A DNA stretch of 30,926 nt, taken from positions 1-30,926 of the IMG/VR virus record IMGVR_UViG_3300031787_000574; one strand, given 5' to 3'. The position numbers and the translations under genes are program-made. The notes below the pieces were generated by a model, which made no database searches, had not been told where the DNA came from, and saw nothing but the letters and a program-made list of their open reading frames with translations. This DNA is from a virus. Shown in pieces: positions 15,693 through 23,213 of the stretch (positions are counted from its first letter, which is position 1; each line of letters begins with the position of its first letter).

Positions 15693-16754
15693 TTAGAGTG
15701 CGTTGCCTCTTGGCAAGACCTCTTCGGGAAACTGGAAATTTGCTCCAGGTTGATCTACTGGTGCCATCCAAGCACGAAGACCTTCGTTTAACAGAATGTT
15801 CTTTGTGTAGAACGTTTCAAACTCTGGGTCCTCTGCTGCTCTAATTTCCTGACTTACAAAGTCGTAAGCACGTAGATTAAGAGCAAGACCGATGATACCG
15901 ATGCTGGAAGTCCAAAGACCCATAACAGGGACGAAAAGCATAAAGAAATGCAACCAACGCTTATTACTGAAAGCAATACCAAAAATCTGAGACCAGAATC
16001 TGTTTGCAGTAACCATTGAATAGGTTTCTTCTTCCTGAGTAGGTTCAAAACCTTTAAATGTGTTTGACGCATCTCCATCTTCATACAGCGTATTTTCTAC
16101 AGTTGCTCCGTGAATGGCACAGAGCAATGCTCCTCCTAGTATACCAGCAACTCCCATCATATGGAAGGGGTTAAGGGTCCAGTTGTGGAAACCCTGCAGG
16201 AACAGCAGGAACCTGAAGATTGCTGCTACACCAAATGAAGGTGCGAAGAACCAACTGGATTGCCCCAGAGGGTACATCAGGAACACGCTCACGAAGACTG
16301 CGATGGGTCCAGAGAAGGCAATAGCATTATAAGGACGAATGCCTACAAGACGGGCAATCTCAAACTGCCTAAGCATGAATCCAATCAGAGCGAAAGATCC
16401 GTGGAGTGCCACAAAAGTCCATAGTCCCCCAAGTTGGAACCACCTGACGATATCCCCTTGAGCCTCAGGACCCCAAAGTAGAAGAAGAGAATGACCCATA
16501 GAATCTGCAGGCGTTGACACAGCTGCCGTAAGGAAATTAGCCCCCTCAAGGTAACTAGACGCCAACCCGTGGGTGTACCAGCTTGTAACAAACGTTGTGC
16601 CAGTAAGCCAGCCACCAAGGGCAAGATAAGCAGTGGGAAAAAGTAATAGTCCAGACCAACCCACAAATACAAAGCGATCTCGTTTAAGCCAGTCATCCAG
16701 GACATCAAACCATCCTCGTTGTTGAATTGGTTGTGAAAGTGTAGAAGAAGTCAT
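15693..16754 (-). CDS. psbD: Photosystem II D2 protein
   Basis: Full-length 353-aa D2, from [20 protein letters not shown] to [10 protein letters not shown], with the five membrane helices and [20 protein letters not shown] around the quinone/iron His. It would replace photodamaged host D2 in thylakoid reaction centres during infection. GC content looks higher than in the flanking phage genes, as in host-derived psbD. AGGAGGT lies 2-3 nt before the ATG. It has its own promoter and terminator. Confidence 0.97.
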   Translation of the reverse strand: MTSSTLSQPIQQRGWFDVLDDWLKRDRFVFVGWSGLLLFPTAYLALGGWLTGTTFVTSWYTHGLASSYLEGANFLTAAVSTPADSMGHSLLLLWGPEAQGDIVRWFQLGGLWTFVALHGSFALIGFMLRQFEIARLVGIRPYNAIAFSGPIAVFVSVFLMYPLGQSSWFFAPSFGVAAIFRFLLFLQGFHNWTLNPFHMMGVAGILGGALLCAIHGATVENTLYEDGDASNTFKGFEPTQEEETYSMVTANRFWSQIFGIAFSNKRWLHFFMLFVPVMGLWTSSIGIIGLALNLRAYDFVSQEIRAAEDPEFETFYTKNILLNEGLRAWMAPVDQPGANFQFPEEVLPRGNAL

Positions 16755-16774
16755 AACCTCCTATGTATTTCTCA

Positions 16775-16808
16775 TATTTATCTTAACATTACTTAATAAA
16801 GAGGTCAA
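16775..16808 (-). promoter_or_regulatory. psbD overlapping sigma70 and late promoter
   Basis: TTGACC (16803-16808), 17-nt spacer, TAAGAT (16780-16785), with the late-type GATAAATA at 16775-16782 sharing the last three bases of the -10. Same layout as psbA. Confidence 0.65.
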
Positions 16809-16836
16809 TGAGTGTTTATGCTTAAAATAAATTTAT

Positions 16837-17067
16837 TCACAAGTTTTGATATTTTTTAAAAGAATCTAACCAAATTTTTTCTGCTTTAGACTTACCATTA
16901 GAATATGTTTTAACAAATTTTCTACCTAAGAAAAACATTTTTGGACTTCTTCCTGCAACAGGTCCAATATCATCAGCATTTGAACTAAATCCAGGTTTAT
17001 CAGCAGTGCTTTGTGTTGTCATTCCTTCAGACAAACATTCCAAAATAAACTGTTTGAAAGTTTTCAT
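16837..17067 (-). CDS. Small protein with capsid-targeting-like N terminus
   Basis: A 76-aa protein starting MKTFKQFILECLSEGM. This is close to the T4 capsid-targeting sequence of internal proteins (MKTYQEFIAE), which is cut after the Glu by the gp21 protease. The remainder is polar and basic at the end (KSKAEKIWLDSFKKYQNL). I infer a packaged internal head protein injected with the DNA. It sits between the 40-aa membrane peptide and psbD. An ACTAAATA at 17085-17092 could be a weak late promoter. Confidence 0.6.
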   Translation of the reverse strand: MKTFKQFILECLSEGMTTQSTADKPGFSSNADDIGPVAGRSPKMFFLGRKFVKTYSNGKSKAEKIWLDSFKKYQNL

Positions 17068-17094
17068 TTATGATAGTTTTTAAATATTTAGTTT

Positions 17095-17217
17095 TTATCC
17101 CCAATACATCTGACCGAGAGTGAATAAGACAAATACAAGAACAGTAAAGACCATCATACCCACACCAGCCCAGATAATCCAGGGTTCCATAGGATGATGT
17201 TGATTATTATGAGACAT
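17095..17217 (-). CDS. 40-aa single-pass membrane peptide after the endonuclease
   Basis: MSHNNQHHPMEPWIIWAGVG followed by a Met/Val/Phe-rich membrane helix. The His-rich head has no recognised function. The ATG overlaps the endonuclease 3' end by 11 nt. It lies between psbA and psbD. Confidence 0.5.
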   Translation of the reverse strand: MSHNNQHHPMEPWIIWAGVGMMVFTVLVFVLFTLGQMYWG

Positions 17218-17632
17218 TGAGATATGCAATCATTTTATGTAAGGTATCTATGTTATCACCTACAAGTCCTAGTGCGGTGTTGCAGTGATGGCATAAAAGT
17301 TTTCTTACTTTACCAGTTGTATGGCAATGGTCTACACATAACTTCTTCCACTTACCATTTCCTTCATTTCTACAAATAGCACATCTCCCATTCTGGTCTT
17401 CAAACATTTTTGTATGTTCTTCAAGAGTTATGCCATAGTTTCTTTTTAGATCGTTATTTCTTGTTTTTTGTGGGTTTGCTTGGTGCCTTGCTTTCACCCT
17501 TGCCTTATCACACTCTTTGCAGGCAGAGTGCCTCCTTCCAGTTTTTTTATCACGCATATAAAACTCGGTAATGTGCTTCTCAACATCACAGGTCATACAA
17601 GTTCTATACAGGTCGGAGTATAGTTTAGTCAT
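17207..17632 (-). CDS. HNH/endonuclease VII-type homing endonuclease near psbA
   Basis: A 141-aa protein. Two zinc Cys pairs come first (C12/C15 and C38/C41), then CAIC (C84/C87), the catalytic DHCHTTGKVRKLLC core (101-114) and CHHCNTALG, as in the recombination endonuclease VII family. It lies just after psbA exon 2, outside the intron, as F-CphI does in S-PM2, where that enzyme is described as cutting intronless psbA. It probably spreads the intron. A perfect late promoter precedes it; no strong ribosome site is visible. Confidence 0.82.
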   Translation of the reverse strand: MTKLYSDLYRTCMTCDVEKHITEFYMRDKKTGRRHSACKECDKARVKARHQANPQKTRNNDLKRNYGITLEEHTKMFEDQNGRCAICRNEGNGKWKKLCVDHCHTTGKVRKLLCHHCNTALGLVGDNIDTLHKMIAYLNVS

Positions 17633-17656
17633 TTCGTGCTTTCTTTCGTGCTTAAA

Positions 17657-17664
17657 TATTTATA
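17657..17664 (-). promoter_or_regulatory. Late promoter TATAAATA for the homing endonuclease
   Basis: Perfect TATAAATA on the minus strand, 25 nt upstream of the endonuclease ATG. Its first bases are the end of the psbA terminator U-tract. Confidence 0.7.
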
Positions 17665-17690
17665 AAAAAAGGAACTCCGAAGAGTTCCTT
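17663..17690 (-). terminator. psbA rho-independent terminator
   Basis: A 9-bp stem (17669-17677 with 17682-17690) with a UUCG loop, then a run of T on the minus strand. It begins 9 nt past the psbA stop. Confidence 0.88.
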
Positions 17691-17699
17691 AACATTATA

Positions 17700-18994
17700 T
17701 CAACCGATTGCGGGAGCAGTCAAGGCAACTGGTGTTGCTTCTGCTGCTGCAAGGTCAAGAGGGAAGTTGTGTGCATTCTTAAACTTCCCATAACTATCTG
17801 GTATTACTACCAGGATTGGACTATATCATCACCATTTCTGGTGTCGGACGCTTATTCCTGTTATTAAGGGAACTATATCCCTCAGGTAGTCTCTGAACCT
17901 TTCCAGAGTGTACTCTGGACTTGGCTGCTGATTGCCCACTTGGGGTTTCCAGCAATTCATCCGATTTAAAGAGCGCAAAGCACAACTTGACGCTCGTGCA
18001 TTACCTCCATTCCGAGACCAGCACGGTTAAGTACATCAGCCCAGGTGTTAACTACACGGTTCTGACTATCAACGATTGACTGATTGAAATTAAAGCCATT
18101 CAAATTGAAAGCCATCGTAGAAACACCAAGGGCAGTAAACCAGATACCGACAACAGGCCAGGCAGCAAGGAAGAAGTGCAGAGAACGTGAGTTATTGAAG
18201 GAAGCATATTGGAAAATAAGGCGTCCAAAATAACCATGAGCAGCAACGATGTTATAAGTCTCTTCTTCTTGACCGAACTTGTAACCATAGTTCTGCGACT
18301 CTTGCTCGGTAGTTTCACGAACCAGCGAGGAAGTAACCAGCGAACCGTGCATTGCACTGAACAAAGAACCACCGAAGACACCAGCAACTCCAAGCATATG
18401 GAAGGGGTGCATCAGAATGTTATGTTCTGCCTGGAACACAAGCATGTAGTTAAACGTACCAGAGATACCAAGAGGCATTGCATCAGAGAAAGAACCTTGA
18501 CCGAAAGGATAGACCAGGAACACTGCAGAAGCAGCAGCAACAGGTGCAGAGTAAGCAACACAGATCCAAGGACGCATACCTAGACGGTAAGAAAGTTCCC
18601 ATTCACGACCCATGTAGGCATAGATGCCGATGAGGAAGTGGAAAACAACGAGTTGGAAAGGACCACCGTTGTAAAGCCACTCATCAAGTGAAGCAGCTTC
18701 CCAGATGGGGTAGAAGTGCAGTCCAATTGCGTTGGACGAAGGGATAACAGCACCAGAGATGATGTTGTTTCCGTACATTAGAGAACCAGCTACTGGTTCG
18801 CGGATACCGTCGATATCGACAGGTGGTGCGCCGATGAAGGCGATAATGAAACAAGTTGTAGCAGCAAGCAGGCAAGGAATCATCAGAACGCCGAACCAAC
18901 CCACATAGAGGCGGTTGTCGGTTGAAGTTACCCAGTTGCAGAACTGTTCCCAAATATTCGATTGTGATTGTTGACGTGAAAGTGTAGCAGTCAT
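17700..18994 (-). CDS. psbA: Photosystem II D1 protein, split by a group I intron
   Basis: Exon 1 is 18994-17990 (335 codons, ending HER) and exon 2 is 17777-17700 (25 codons, starting [10 protein letters not shown], then stop). Joined, they give 360 aa, the usual D1 length. Unspliced reading stops at 17966 after seven intron codons. Mn-cluster ligands equivalent to D170, E189, H332 and E333 are in exon 1; H337, D342 and A344 are in exon 2. The residue equivalent to 130 is Glu ([13 protein letters not shown]), as in high-light D1:2 forms. No Shine-Dalgarno site precedes the ATG. The leader is about 160 nt. Confidence 0.96.
17778..17989 (-). ncRNA. Group I intron in psbA (212 nt)
   Basis: Exon 1 ends in U and the intron ends in G. 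P1 is visible: exon GAGCGT (17990-17995) pairs with the internal guide GCGCTC (17971-17976), closing with the U-G wobble at the splice site. P7 is GACTA (17887-17891) with TAGTC (17819-17823), inside the typical TTCAGAGACTA and ATATAGTCC boxes. It is too small for an ORF. 212 nt is the size I recall for the S-PM2 psbA intron. Self-splicing is inferred from the core. Confidence 0.93.
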
Positions 18995-19156
18995 TGTTTT
19001 AAACTGTTAGTAAGACCATCAGGGAAATGGTGGAGTTACTATGTTCCCGCCACCCTCAGGCAGGATATGAGAGACGTTCTTATACACCCATAGGTCTCGG
19101 TTAGCGGGTGTTTGTTAATGTTAAGAGTTGTGAGAAACTCGTAACATTTGTTTACC

Positions 19157-19190
19157 TATTTATCATACTACGGTCTGTTACTCCTGTCAA
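19157..19190 (-). promoter_or_regulatory. psbA overlapping sigma70 and late promoter
   Basis: TTGACA (19185-19190), 17-nt spacer, TATGAT (19162-19167), with GATAAATA (19157-19164) sharing the last bases of the -10. The leader from about 19155 to 18995 contains short stems (ACACCC/GGGTGT, CCTGCC/GGCGGG). The 240-nt gap 18995-19236 holds only this leader, the promoter and the upstream region of the plus-strand cluster. Confidence 0.7.
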
Positions 19191-19236
19191 GCCCTTTCTG
19201 CTAAATACTTCCAGTGTTTACCACAAAATAAGAAAA

Positions 19237-19698
19237 ATGAAAAGACTTCTATTAGCCTTTTCGTTATTCTTCGCAATCCCAGTTAATGCTGCTGAAATCA
19301 CATCAAGAATCACTGACTCCGTACAATTGAAAGTTGATGGTGCTGCAGTTCAATCAACCCGAATCGGTGCTTCATATTCAGCGTCAGGAACCAATATCCA
19401 ATCCACATCTTTTGGTGGTGTAGGTGGTGCTGGAACCTATGATATCAATACTCCAGGTCAGGCATTTAGTTTCTCAGAAACTATCAATGCTGCTGATACT
19501 CCAGTTACAACTCAGACGGTTACAAATGGTGTGATTGGAACACCAAATCTCTACGGAGATAGCGTAACTCAAGTTGGTGGTGAAAAAGGATCTCTTGCAG
19601 GTACTCTTTCCCCAACTGGCGTTCCTACTGTTACTGCTGGTGGAGCAGGAACAAGTGCTACCGCTCAAAGATCAATTGAGTTAAGCGTATTCAAATGA
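19237..19698 (+). CDS. Exported protein, paralogue of the next gene
   Basis: A 153-aa protein from ATG 19237, chosen because it starts a clean signal peptide (MKRLLLAFSLFFAIPVNA, cut before AEIT). The mature part is Ser/Thr/Gly-rich and probably beta. It shares with the next protein the pattern SY-x-x-x-GTNI, then GQAFSFSETI versus GAPFQFSETY, and an S-I-x-x-SVF end. A CTAAATA at about 19201 could be a weak late promoter. The function is unknown; a surface or virion role is possible. Confidence 0.65.
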   Translation: MKRLLLAFSLFFAIPVNAAEITSRITDSVQLKVDGAAVQSTRIGASYSASGTNIQSTSFGGVGGAGTYDINTPGQAFSFSETINAADTPVTTQTVTNGVIGTPNLYGDSVTQVGGEKGSLAGTLSPTGVPTVTAGGAGTSATAQRSIELSVFK

Positions 19699-20060
19699 GA
19701 CATTTAACTCCCGTTTTGCTTTTAGCAACGGGAGTCATTTGTACTCCCGTTCATGCTGAGAGTGTTGTGCCTAATTTTACTAGAGGTACAATCAACGCAA
19801 CAACAGAATCAGCAACCAAAATTATAGAAACCATTCGTCAAGTTGAATATACTACTGGCGAATCATATACTGTAACTGGAACGAACATTAACATTCCTGG
19901 CTCCCCACAAAAGGGTGCTGCGTATTCGATTATGACTCAAGGTGCTCCATTCCAGTTCAGCGAAACCTATCTTGGCCCTGGAGTGGCAAAAGAAACATGG
20001 ATAGACCGCACTACAGAAACTCAATCAACCACTACATCAATCTCTGTCTTTACGCAGTAA
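19695..20060 (+). CDS. Exported protein, second paralogue
   Basis: A 121-aa protein with a signal peptide (MRHLTPVLLLATGVICTPVH, cut near HA-ES). The ATG overlaps the previous stop (ATGA). It shares GTNI, FQFSET and SISVF patterns with its upstream neighbour, suggesting a tandem duplication. Unknown function. Confidence 0.65.
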   Translation: MRHLTPVLLLATGVICTPVHAESVVPNFTRGTINATTESATKIIETIRQVEYTTGESYTVTGTNINIPGSPQKGAAYSIMTQGAPFQFSETYLGPGVAKETWIDRTTETQSTTTSISVFTQ

Positions 20061-20581
20061 TCTCAACAGGAACTGCATTCGCTCAAAGCACTCCTGCACC
20101 TAGCAATACAAACATTGCTGGACCAAGTGCAAGTGCTACAGGAAATGTAACCAACCAAGCGGTTCAAGTTCTTCAAGGACCTTATGCAGTTAATACTTAT
20201 GGTGGTGGAGTAAGTTGTCAAGGAGCAACTTTTTCTATATCTCCATTTGCTATGAGTAGTAATAATGCTAGCGATGACCCAGAATCTTTTGCCTCACGCA
20301 ATGGAAACTGGGGTATTTCTGCGGGTCTTAACATTCCATTAGATGGAAATTTGATGGACTTATGTAAAAAAAGAGCCGCAACCGAAATTGCTAGGCAGCA
20401 AGCAGAGACTGATAAAGCAAGATTAGATTTTGAACTTGTAAGATTACTAAAATGTGGCGAAGCATATAAGAATGGAGTTATGTTCCATCCCAATAGTCCT
20501 TACTACAAAGTTTGTGCTGATGTTGTTGTGAAATACCCAAGAGTTGAGGATGCAGTCAATGGAACCAATACAACTAATTGA
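19997..20581 (+). CDS. Exported protein with C-terminal helix and cysteines
   Basis: A 194-aa protein whose start lies 64 nt inside the previous gene. The hydrophobic stretch LCLYAVISTGTAFA before QSTPAPS looks like a signal peptide with a long polar N-region. The mature part has a Gly/Ser/Asn-rich half (YGGGVSCQGATFSISPFAMS), NWGISAGLNIPL near residue 105, an Arg/Glu/Ala-rich helix and CGEAYKNGVMFHPNSPYYKV with paired Cys. No domain recognised. The start could be mis-set. Confidence 0.6.
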   Translation: MDRPHYRNSINHYINLCLYAVISTGTAFAQSTPAPSNTNIAGPSASATGNVTNQAVQVLQGPYAVNTYGGGVSCQGATFSISPFAMSSNNASDDPESFASRNGNWGISAGLNIPLDGNLMDLCKKRAATEIARQQAETDKARLDFELVRLLKCGEAYKNGVMFHPNSPYYKVCADVVVKYPRVEDAVNGTNTTN

Positions 20582-21443
20582 TAATCCGAATCTAAGACCC
20601 ATAATCGGAAATAATCCGATTAGTGTTCATAATTCAAATATAAATCGAATATCTGGTCCATCTGTAATTTCAACTATAGATGGACCAAATGTTCGTGGTG
20701 TAGAAGCACCTCTTGTTCGTGGATTGGAAGTTCCTATTATTGATGTTCCAAATACTGCGATTAAATATCCTGTTATCAATGTTCCAACTCAAGCAGAGTT
20801 TGATGCTGCAGTAAAAGCAGAACGCGAAAAACAAGCAGCAGAAAAAGAGGAAAAAACAAGAGGCTTACCAGATACTACCCCCCCTCCTCAACTGCCTCAG
20901 GTCGTTCAAAGCCCCTCTATTCAAACACCAACACCTGAACCTATTGCAGAAATTCCAGCAGATAAACCCCAACCCACCTTTTCTGTTTATGGAGTCGATA
21001 TTAATTTACCTGACCCTTCTCTTGTTGCTACGGCTGGTGCTGTCGCAGTAGTCACAACTGCAGCAACTATGGCATCTACAGCAGTTCTTAATGTATTGAA
21101 GAATGCTGCCGAACCATTAATCAAAGAAGCAACTAAGAATAAGTTTAAAATTAAAATCAAACAAGTCAAACCCGTCCTTCATTATGTAATGGCAGAGGAC
21201 GGTCACATTGATATATTTGAATATTCTGCTGACGGAACAAGACTTGTAGCACAAACAGACAATGTAGAACAGTATATTCGTGATGAAATTGAAAAGAATA
21301 CTTTATACGAAATAGAAAATAAAGTTATTATTGACGAACCAGTAAAGGATAAATTCACAAAAGAGGGGCAAGAAAGATTTAAATCTCTCTATGCCGCTCC
21401 TAAAAAAATTGCGAAGAAATTATCTGCTCGCTTGTCTTTTTGA
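20559..21443 (+). CDS. Unknown protein with Pro-rich linker and Ala-rich hydrophobic segment
   Basis: A 294-aa protein from ATG 20559, preferred over TTG 20544 and ATG 20550 because GAGG lies 9 nt upstream. The N-terminal third has beta-like Ile/Pro/Val repeats (GPNVRGVEAPLVRGLEVPII). A Glu/Lys helix, a Pro-rich linker and an Ala/Val/Thr-rich hydrophobic segment (ATAGAVAVVTTAATMASTAV) follow, then a charged C-terminal domain. It has no signal peptide. Its 3' end overlaps the convergent nuclease gene by 24 bp. A virion role is possible. Confidence 0.6.
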   Translation: MEPIQLIDNPNLRPIIGNNPISVHNSNINRISGPSVISTIDGPNVRGVEAPLVRGLEVPIIDVPNTAIKYPVINVPTQAEFDAAVKAEREKQAAEKEEKTRGLPDTTPPPQLPQVVQSPSIQTPTPEPIAEIPADKPQPTFSVYGVDINLPDPSLVATAGAVAVVTTAATMASTAVLNVLKNAAEPLIKEATKNKFKIKIKQVKPVLHYVMAEDGHIDIFEYSADGTRLVAQTDNVEQYIRDEIEKNTLYEIENKVIIDEPVKDKFTKEGQERFKSLYAAPKKIAKKLSARLSF

Positions 21444-21857
21444 TTCCAGTAAAGCAAAATCTTTTTTCTTTGTTCCACCATCATATTCCCAAGCATATCC
21501 TTCATCAATCATTTGTTGATTTACAGATTTCTTTTTATTGACTGCAGATACTTCTTTATCGCCAATAAACAAATGTCCCAGAATTCTACCATACTTTTCG
21601 GTAGAATCTGGGAGTTCTGTTTTAACAATAACGTCAGTTTGCCCTTCTAATTTCTTTTTAAGCCATTCTTTAACTTCAAGACCAAGTGTTTTTTCTTTGA
21701 GATCAATCGTTCTGCTCTCTGGGGTATCGACACCAGCAAGACGAATTCGCTTAGTAAGGGAGATATCAAAACCAAGATCAATAGCAGCGTCAATAGTATC
21801 ACCATCTACAACTTTAAGAACTGACTTGATTCTATAAATGTACGGATCCTTATCCAT
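21420..21857 (-). CDS. Staphylococcal-nuclease-family endonuclease
   Basis: A 145-aa SNase-fold protein: VVDGDTID (D20), RLAGVDTPE (R39, D44, T45, E47) and KYGRILG (R91), matching the calcium and catalytic residues of staphylococcal nuclease. No signal peptide is visible, so it may act inside the cell on nucleic acid. Last gene of the lysis/envelope block. Confidence 0.85.
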   Translation of the reverse strand: MDKDPYIYRIKSVLKVVDGDTIDAAIDLGFDISLTKRIRLAGVDTPESRTIDLKEKTLGLEVKEWLKKKLEGQTDVIVKTELPDSTEKYGRILGHLFIGDKEVSAVNKKKSVNQQMIDEGYAWEYDGGTKKKDFALLESKRQASR

Positions 21858-22069
21858 TAGAATGGCAACTTAAACTTCTCACTATTTAGTTTTGGAATGG
21901 GTAATTTTTCAAATGCTTTATTGACTTGGTTTTCCACAACCTTACCAACAAACTCTTCTGGATTATTCAGGATTGCTTCTGCTTTTTTATAAGTCACATA
22001 AGCACCATAACAAAGTGCTCCACTAATGAGAAGGCTTGTCGTCGATAGAATGATTGCTAAATTTTTCAT
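21857..22069 (-). CDS. 70-aa N-terminally anchored membrane protein
   Basis: One membrane segment (LAIILSTTSLLISGALCYGA) followed by a Lys/Glu/Pro-rich region. The ATG lies inside the preceding 49-aa gene. Cys20 is not in a lipobox, so a lipoprotein is unlikely. Function unknown. Confidence 0.6.
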   Translation of the reverse strand: MKNLAIILSTTSLLISGALCYGAYVTYKKAEAILNNPEEFVGKVVENQVNKAFEKLPIPKLNSEKFKLPF

Positions 22070-22172
22070 CTTTCATTTCCTCGTGGGCTAATCGTAATAT
22101 GTAGTAAATCACATACAAAGTAAAAATAAGACCACAACCTAATATTGTAATCACTCCCCAAGGCAATTCCAT
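22023..22172 (-). CDS. 49-aa single-pass membrane protein
   Basis: MELPWGVITILGCGLIFTLY, one membrane helix, then a charged tail (HEEMKDEKFSNHSIDDKPSH). The start overlaps the stop of the exported zincin-like gene (TGATG), and the end overlaps the next membrane protein by 47 nt. Role unknown; possibly envelope disruption, from position only. Confidence 0.5.
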   Translation of the reverse strand: MELPWGVITILGCGLIFTLYVIYYILRLAHEEMKDEKFSNHSIDDKPSH

Positions 22173-22918
22173 CAATACTTACCTTCTGTACAATACTCTA
22201 CTTTCTTATTTGGATAATAAGGATACTTACCTTCTTGTGGTTTCATCCATCCACATCCAATCAACCAATCCATCGTCATTGGTGTTGGACGAATTTGATC
22301 CCACAGAGGACCTTTGGAACACATCTCTAACTTTTCTGCAGTTACATTAGATTGCTCCTCTGCCCAGTTAGCATCTGCTTCCCAAGGAACTGCACGACTT
22401 TGCATCATGGATTCATAAGTCAGTCTAGTATTCTTCATTATCCAAGCAGGAATTTCACTGTCTTGATGCACTTGTGCCATAAATGATGTTTGCAATCCAC
22501 CACCCATACAATCTTGAACTACATGCCATCCTTCGTGTCTCATTGTTCCAAGAAACTCTCTTGGGTCCTTGAGTAGTTGTTCGTTCACAAAGAAACGATT
22601 GTAGTTTGGTTTATACAATCCCACTGTTCTCGGAGTAAAATATCTTTCTGGTGCAACATATACAGGAACATTTACTGCATTAAGAGCAGTAATAATCCTT
22701 TTAAGTTCTTCTCTGAATGGGTCAAAGTCTGGATCTTTTAATAATTCAGAATCTACTGTGAGTTTTTCTACACCCTCAGTACATTCTAGAAGTATCATAC
22801 AACCCATTGCAGCAGCACTGTATGGTTTTACAGTTGGTTGCGTTGGTGCTAAAGATGATGCTATTGCAGGAAATGATAATGATAAAATTAAACCAAATGA
22901 GGTGAATAACTTTTTCAT
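22172..22918 (-). CDS. Exported zincin-like metallopeptidase candidate
   Basis: A 248-aa protein with a signal peptide (MKKLFTSFGLILSLSFPAIA). The zinc motif HEGWH is at residues 128-132 in GTMRHEGWHVVQDCMGGG; a downstream WEADANWAEEQ could supply the third ligand. Cys-rich near the ends, compatible with a periplasmic location. ATG 22918 overlaps the upstream stop (ATGA). It may cut envelope proteins or peptidoglycan cross-links late in infection; the substrate is unknown. Confidence 0.65.
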   Translation of the reverse strand: MKKLFTSFGLILSLSFPAIASSLAPTQPTVKPYSAAAMGCMILLECTEGVEKLTVDSELLKDPDFDPFREELKRIITALNAVNVPVYVAPERYFTPRTVGLYKPNYNRFFVNEQLLKDPREFLGTMRHEGWHVVQDCMGGGLQTSFMAQVHQDSEIPAWIMKNTRLTYESMMQSRAVPWEADANWAEEQSNVTAEKLEMCSKGPLWDQIRPTPMTMDWLIGCGWMKPQEGKYPYYPNKKVEYCTEGKY

Positions 22919-23115
22919 TCGTTCCACCAACCTTCTTCTTTGTGTATCCAGACTTTCAAATCTTTTACATACTTTCTCAAGATCTGGGCCTGTTCTTCAT
23001 GCCAAAAATCACCCGTCTCCATAAAAAGACGGGTGTGATTATCTATTGCTTTCAATATTTGGTGAATTGGAGCATTCCAACACTCCCTTTTTGGAGTGTT
23101 CCATTCTCTTGGCAC
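22915..23115 (-). CDS. 66-aa Trp/Glu-rich protein, unknown
   Basis: MPREWNTPKRECWNAPIHQI, with a short internal repeat (EWNTP/ECWNAP), followed by an amphipathic helix and a WIHKEEGWW end. It overlaps the zincin start. Two stem-loops fall inside its coding sequence. Function unknown. Confidence 0.55.
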   Translation of the reverse strand: MPREWNTPKRECWNAPIHQILKAIDNHTRLFMETGDFWHEEQAQILRKYVKDLKVWIHKEEGWWNE

Positions 23116-23213
23116 GGTATTACTAGCGAATGAACTTCATTGTAACGAAAGTATTCCAACTGACAACTGCCAGAAGAAATTTCAGAATATCCAACAATCA
23201 TAAAAGCAATCAT
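23052..23213 (-). CDS. 53-aa frame overlapping the Trp-rich gene (candidate)
   Basis: MIAFMIVGYSEISSGSCQLE and a further 33 residues. Its ATG is 5 nt beyond the stop of the basic peptide gene, and its end overlaps the 66-aa gene by 64 nt. Coding is uncertain. Confidence 0.3.
   Translation of the reverse strand: MIAFMIVGYSEISSGSCQLEYFRYNEVHSLVIPCQENGTLQKGSVGMLQFTKY

Noticed and set aside
17633-17760. Antisense RNA across the endonuclease/psbA junction, as reported in S-PM2 (CfrI)
   Set aside because: I could not find a convincing plus-strand promoter here, so it cannot be supported from sequence alone.
18209-18583. Plus-strand frame opposite psbA
   Set aside because: Antisense shadow of D1 coding sequence with no recognisable protein features.
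19108-19236. N-terminal extension of the first plus-strand exported protein
   Set aside because: ATG 19237 begins a proper signal peptide; the upstream 43 codons overlap the psbA promoter region and would bury it.
21857-22172. Overlapping 49- and 70-aa membrane genes as an Rz/Rz1-like spanin pair
   Set aside because: The overlap is only 47 nt, the Cys of the 70-aa protein is not in a lipobox, and no long coiled periplasmic domain is visible.
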